A DNA stretch of 27,210 bases from JBBIOI01 sp037443425 (GTDB lineage: Bacteria; Desulfobacterota; BSN033; UBA1163), in contig JBBIOI010000042.1 of NCBI GenBank assembly GCA_037443425.1, positions 1-27,210 of the forward strand, given 5' to 3'. A program made the translations under genes and the position numbers. This document shows positions 23,925-27,210 of the stretch, piece by piece. A model generated the notes under the pieces. The model was not told the origin of the DNA, did no database searches, and saw nothing but the letters and a program-made list of their open reading frames with translations. How positions within the stretch are numbered: the stretch's first letter is position 1; every line of letters begins with the position of its first letter.

Positions 23925-26203
23925 CACTTTCCCTCCTTTTCTTTTAATGCCTTCAATATCTTTTCAGGAGTAATAGGAAGATCCTTAATCCTTACACCAA
24001 TTGCATCATAGATCCCATTTGCAATGGCAGCAAGGGTGGAGCAAGAACTTGCCTCTCCAGCACCTTTTGCACCAAATGGACCATAGGGGTCGTGTGTATG
24101 AACATGCTCGACAATATATTCAGGCGTATCCATGCTTGTAGGCTGTTTGTAATCTCTCCAGCTATAATTTAAAACCCTTCCTTTTTCATCGTAAAGTGAT
24201 TCCTCAAGTAGTGCATGTCCTGCCATATGTGCACTACCACCATTGACCTGACCCTCAAGCATCAAAGGATTGATGGGTTGACCTGCATCATCACCATGAA
24301 CACCCTTAATTAATGTTACTTTCCCAGTTTCTCGATCGACCTCTAACTCTATTGCTGTAGCAATAAAATCAAGTCCATGGGCAAGGTTACCTTTACCAGT
24401 CTTCCAGTCTACAATATCAATGTCTGTGGCTGCCCAGTAGCCCCTTCCATAAAGTGGTTCTCCTCTTTCATAATAAGCCCTTCTTACAGCAAGGAGGAAA
24501 TCAATCCCCTTTTGTGGATTTCCCCTGACAAATATACGCCTGTCTTTAAACTCGAGCTCCTTTGGATCAACACCTAACTCTTTAGCAGCTATCTCAGCCA
24601 ACTGATTTTTTAAATCCTCTGCAGCGCGGATGGTTGCATTTCCTGTCCAGTAGGTGCATCTATCGCCAAACATACCAGAGTCAAAGATTGTTGTATCAGA
24701 GTCGCTAACACCTGGGATTATGTCTTCATATGGAAGTCCTAAGACCTCGGCTGCCATCTGACAGAATACTGTATTTGCTCCCTGGCCTATCTCAGTACCG
24801 CCATGGGTTAATATTACCTTGCCATCTTCAACAAGTTTAAGCATTACAGAGGAGCCAAAATGACCGCCCAATCTCGGGCCTGATGGATGTGAGGCACAAC
24901 TGAATCCAATTCCTCTTCCTTTTGGTCGTGATCTTCTACTTTCGTACCAGCGAATCTCATCGGCTGCCTTTCTAATACATTCTTCAAGGCCAGAAACATC
25001 TACAACAATTCCATTAACAGTCTTCCAGTTACTTGGTATCGCATTGATTAGTCTTATCTCAACTGGATCTATACCTAAATCTTCTGCGACCATATCAAGT
25101 AGTGAGTCACGACAGAATTGGGAGAGAACGATCTCCTGTCCTCTTACAGTTCCACATGGGGCACGATTGGAGTAAACAAGCTTGCCATGATATTCGATAG
25201 CAGGCACTTTATATGGGACTGCCAAGAATGCACCAAAGAAATATATGTTAAATGATCCTATGCCAATAATTGGGCCACCCTCGAGGATGCACTCAGCCCT
25301 GAGGGCTGTTATCTCACCATTCTTCTTTACACCCATCTTTAACTTTGCCCACATGGCGTTTCGCTGTCTATACGCAGCAAGCACTTCATCAGAATTTAAA
25401 ACGATCTTTACTGGTCTACCTGTAATCTGAGCAAGTCTAACAGCAGCAAAATCAACATCAAACGGGTCATGTTTCCCTGAAAATGCACCTCCAACAAACG
25501 GATTTACAATCCTCATCTTAGATAAAGGAATATCAAGGGCCCGACACATATGACGCCATGTTATGTAAGGACTCTGCTTTGATGCCTGAAGAAGAATCCT
25601 TCCAGAAGAATCCACCTCAGCCAGGGCTGCATGAGGTTCTATGAAGCCAATTGTAACTCTCTGTGAGGTAAAGACCTCTTCTCTTATATGATCTGCTTCT
25701 TTAAACCCCTTTTCTACATCACCAAATAAGAAATCTGAAGAATATGCGATGTTGCTCTTTGAGAATTCATTGACAAGCGGTGCATCAGGTTTTAATGCAT
25801 CTTCAATAGTTAAAACTGGTGGCAATTCTTCATAATCAACCTTTATTAATTCCAAGGCTTCCTCTGCAGTATCCTCATCAATTGCAGCAACAGCTGCGAC
25901 GCCTTCTCCAAAGTGATGGACTTTTGTAATTGGCATTGGGAGTTGATCCCTTGTATCTGGTCTTGTCCCGAATGGAATACCAGGGAAATCCTTTCCAGTA
26001 ATTACTGCCATTACACCTGGAAGGGCCTTTGCCTTGCTCGTATCGATATTAAGGATCTTTGCATGGGCAAGGGGGCTTCGAAGAATCTTTCCATGAAGCA
26101 TACCTGGTGCAACAAGATCAGCAGCATACTTGGCCTTACCTGTTACCTTAACCCTTCCGTCTTTTCTTTCAACCGATTTGCCAACAACTGAATATTCTCT
26201 CAT
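23924..26203 (-). CDS. Molybdenum hydroxylase large subunit (xanthine dehydrogenase family)
   Basis: Mo-pterin subunit that hydroxylates or dehydroxylates an organic substrate with water as oxygen source. Numbered from the ATG at 26203 (759 residues): the a/b hammerhead domain opens with YSVVGKSVERKDGRVKVTGK, GGAFSGK (238-244) is the first Mo-domain loop, PCGTVRG (349-355) takes the position of the AFRG loop of xanthine dehydrogenase, and E717 in AKGAGEASS is the conserved catalytic glutamate. The form I CO dehydrogenase signature AYRCSFR is absent, so it is not a CO dehydrogenase. An in-frame ATG lies at 26221, but GGAGG sits between the two, 11 bases before 26203, so the shorter form is preferred. 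The IclR gene lies just upstream on the same strand. Substrate unknown. Confidence 0.92.
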   Translation of the reverse strand: MREYSVVGKSVERKDGRVKVTGKAKYAADLVAPGMLHGKILRSPLAHAKILNIDTSKAKALPGVMAVITGKDFPGIPFGTRPDTRDQLPMPITKVHHFGEGVAAVAAIDEDTAEEALELIKVDYEELPPVLTIEDALKPDAPLVNEFSKSNIAYSSDFLFGDVEKGFKEADHIREEVFTSQRVTIGFIEPHAALAEVDSSGRILLQASKQSPYITWRHMCRALDIPLSKMRIVNPFVGGAFSGKHDPFDVDFAAVRLAQITGRPVKIVLNSDEVLAAYRQRNAMWAKLKMGVKKNGEITALRAECILEGGPIIGIGSFNIYFFGAFLAVPYKVPAIEYHGKLVYSNRAPCGTVRGQEIVLSQFCRDSLLDMVAEDLGIDPVEIRLINAIPSNWKTVNGIVVDVSGLEECIRKAADEIRWYESRRSRPKGRGIGFSCASHPSGPRLGGHFGSSVMLKLVEDGKVILTHGGTEIGQGANTVFCQMAAEVLGLPYEDIIPGVSDSDTTIFDSGMFGDRCTYWTGNATIRAAEDLKNQLAEIAAKELGVDPKELEFKDRRIFVRGNPQKGIDFLLAVRRAYYERGEPLYGRGYWAATDIDIVDWKTGKGNLAHGLDFIATAIELEVDRETGKVTLIKGVHGDDAGQPINPLMLEGQVNGGSAHMAGHALLEESLYDEKGRVLNYSWRDYKQPTSMDTPEYIVEHVHTHDPYGPFGAKGAGEASSCSTLAAIANGIYDAIGVRIKDLPITPEKILKALKEKEGK

Positions 26204-26251
26204 AGCCTCTAAAACCTCCATAAATTTTTAGAATATTAAAAATTATTTAAA

Positions 26252-27046
26252 TTAATCTCTTCCTTTAAACCCTAACGCCCTTGAAATCTCATTCGCAGTA
26301 TCCATAACAAGTTTGATAAATTTTTCTCTTTCTATTTTTTCTTTGTTAAATTTTGGAATCGCAACCCCTATAGCCGAGACTACGATTCCCCGATGGTCCC
26401 TGATCGGAGCAGCAATACCTATTACCCCTTCTACTGCTTCGCTCCACTCGTATGTATAGCCTTTTTTTTGAATTTGTTTCAAGCTTTTTTTAAATTTTTT
26501 TGGATCCGTAATAGACCTTGAAGCAATTTTCTTTAAAGGATATCTTTTAAGTAGTTCGTCCACCTCCTTTTCAGAAAGATATGCCATAAGGGTTTTTCCA
26601 AGCATTCCATAATATGGGGGCCTTCTCTTTCCTATTTCTGATGTCAGTTTTAGAGCCTCTTTCCCCTCTCTTTTATCAATATAAACCAACTCACCATCTT
26701 CAAGAATACCCATCAATATAGTGTGACTTATTTTTTCTTCAAGTTTATCAAGAAACCTTGATGCAATTTTCCTAAGAGATAATGATGAAGATACTATCCC
26801 TCCAAGTTCGAAGAGTTTCATCCCAAGCGAGTAACGATTTGTCTCGTGATCATAAGAGATAAATCTATGTTTTTCCAAGGTCTGAAGAATTCGAAAAACA
26901 GTTGACTTAGAGAGGTTTGTCAAATGGGCAAGTTCACCCATGGTAAAGAGATTTTTCTCTCCTGTAAAACAGTCTATTACTTTAAGAGCCCTTTCAATAG
27001 ATCGGATGGAATATGAGGGATATTCCTCAAATCGATTAAGTTTCAT
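26252..27046 (-). CDS. IclR-family transcriptional regulator, first gene of the catabolic series
   Basis: Ligand-responsive DNA-binding regulator, 264 residues. The winged helix-turn-helix (about 14-75) includes SIERALKVIDCF and the recognition segment NLSKSTVFRILQTLEKHRFI. The effector domain (about 95-260) contains SHTILMGILEDGELVYIDK and PPYYGMLGKTLMAYLS, and ends with the conserved GVIGIAAPIRDHRGIVVSAIGVA. It lies only 30-50 bases before the hydroxylase large-subunit gene on the same strand, so it is probably co-transcribed and controls the operon together with itself. It differs clearly from the IclR protein at 5401-6168. The ribosome-binding site is weak. The inducer is presumably a substrate or CoA ester of the pathway. 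Confidence 0.92.
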   Translation of the reverse strand: MKLNRFEEYPSYSIRSIERALKVIDCFTGEKNLFTMGELAHLTNLSKSTVFRILQTLEKHRFISYDHETNRYSLGMKLFELGGIVSSSLSLRKIASRFLDKLEEKISHTILMGILEDGELVYIDKREGKEALKLTSEIGKRRPPYYGMLGKTLMAYLSEKEVDELLKRYPLKKIASRSITDPKKFKKSLKQIQKKGYTYEWSEAVEGVIGIAAPIRDHRGIVVSAIGVAIPKFNKEKIEREKFIKLVMDTANEISRALGFKGRD

Positions 27047-27054
27047 AAAATGAG

Positions 27055-27077
27055 ATGAAATTTTATTCTATGAAATT
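27055..27077. repeat. Direct repeat of ATGAAATT in the leader of the second IclR gene
   Basis: ATGAAATT occurs at 27055-27062 and again at 27070-27077, 15 bases apart, between the predicted -10 box and the start codon. It might be part of an operator. In such AT-rich DNA it may also be chance. Confidence 0.3.
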
Positions 27078-27083
27078 AAAAAC

Positions 27084-27112
27084 AATTTATATTTTTTTTC
27101 AAATTTTGTCAA
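27084..27112 (-). promoter_or_regulatory. Predicted main promoter of the minus-strand catabolic series
   Basis: On the minus strand a perfect TTGACA (27112-27107), 17-base A/T-rich spacer, and TAAATT (27089-27084), 37 bases before the IclR start. It is the only good promoter visible ahead of the first gene. Confidence 0.55.
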
Positions 27113-27176
27113 GAGAAAAAAGCTCCTAAAAAAATCCTTAAAAATAGGAAGGAAAAGTGAGGTTAACATAAAAGAG

Positions 27177-27210
27177 CCTCATTGTGAGCCGAAGAAGTGT
27201 AAATCTCTGG
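27177..27210. repeat. Possible dispersed palindromic repeat, cut by the window end
   Basis: The last bases, CCTCATTGTGAGCCGAAG then AAGTGTAAATCTC, resemble the widespread repeat core GTCATTGCGAGCGAAGCGAAGCAATCTC seen in many anaerobe genomes. The other half, if present, lies outside the window. The identification is from memory of that repeat and is not firm. Confidence 0.35.

Noticed and set aside
22549..26203. Hydroxylase set as 4-hydroxybenzoyl-CoA reductase
   Set aside because: The FAD subunit has no cysteine-rich insert for the extra [4Fe-4S] cluster that defines that enzyme.
23924..26203. Large subunit as aerobic CO dehydrogenase
   Set aside because: The AYRCSFR active-site loop of form I CO dehydrogenase is missing; the matching place reads PCGTVRG.

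Overview
This window looks like chromosome from a low-to-moderate G+C anaerobic bacterium, most likely Desulfobacterota-like (the old Deltaproteobacteria). The grounds are indirect: a CxxC-type ribosomal protein L28 next to a bifunctional Rel protein, TRAP transport, a cytoplasmic molybdopterin oxidoreductase with NrfD and ferredoxin-like proteins, CCG-domain electron carriers, and short palindromic repeats of a kind common in such genomes. I see no rRNA, tRNA, CRISPR array or transposase gene.

Left end (1-2630): an AT-rich leader holds the degraded C-terminal tail of a receiver (response-regulator) domain. Then come rpmB (+) and a full-length Rel/SpoT (p)ppGpp synthetase/hydrolase (-), which converge with one base between them. 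Positions 2794-7391: a 3-hydroxyacyl-CoA dehydrogenase (+), a polyferredoxin and an NrfD membrane subunit (-), and a divergent IclR regulator plus MFS transporter (+). A palindrome in the 143-bp divergent spacer covers the -35 boxes of both predicted promoters.

Right part (7388-27046): about 20 kb of genes all on the minus strand, read from right to left. The order is IclR regulator, three-subunit molybdenum hydroxylase (Mo, FAD, 2Fe-2S), PaaK-like CoA ligase, a 55-residue small protein (20997-21164), EntE-like aryl/acyl-CoA ligase, TRAP transporter (P, Q, M), 3-hydroxyacyl-CoA dehydrogenase/enoyl-CoA hydratase fusion, FAD oxidase, CCG-domain Fe-S protein, second FAD oxidase, and molybdopterin oxidoreductase. 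Spacings are mostly -14 to +50 bp. Hairpins break the series after dctP and before the last gene, and a candidate promoter plus palindrome lies before the fusion gene.

Taken together the set reads as a catabolic island: TRAP uptake of an organic acid, activation to a CoA thioester by one or two ligases, hydroxylation or dehydrogenation by a molybdenum hydroxylase, beta-oxidation-like steps, and flavin-dependent oxidation feeding electrons through the CCG Fe-S protein and possibly the NrfD/ferredoxin pair to quinone. The substrate cannot be read from the sequence. The EntE-like and PaaK-like ligases point towards an aromatic or cyclic acid, but that is inference. No thiolase, acyl-CoA dehydrogenase or ring reductase is present, so the pathway is incomplete here.

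Four starts were moved inward from the longest possible ORF because Shine-Dalgarno sequences point to internal ATGs (16107, 22500, 23924, 26203).
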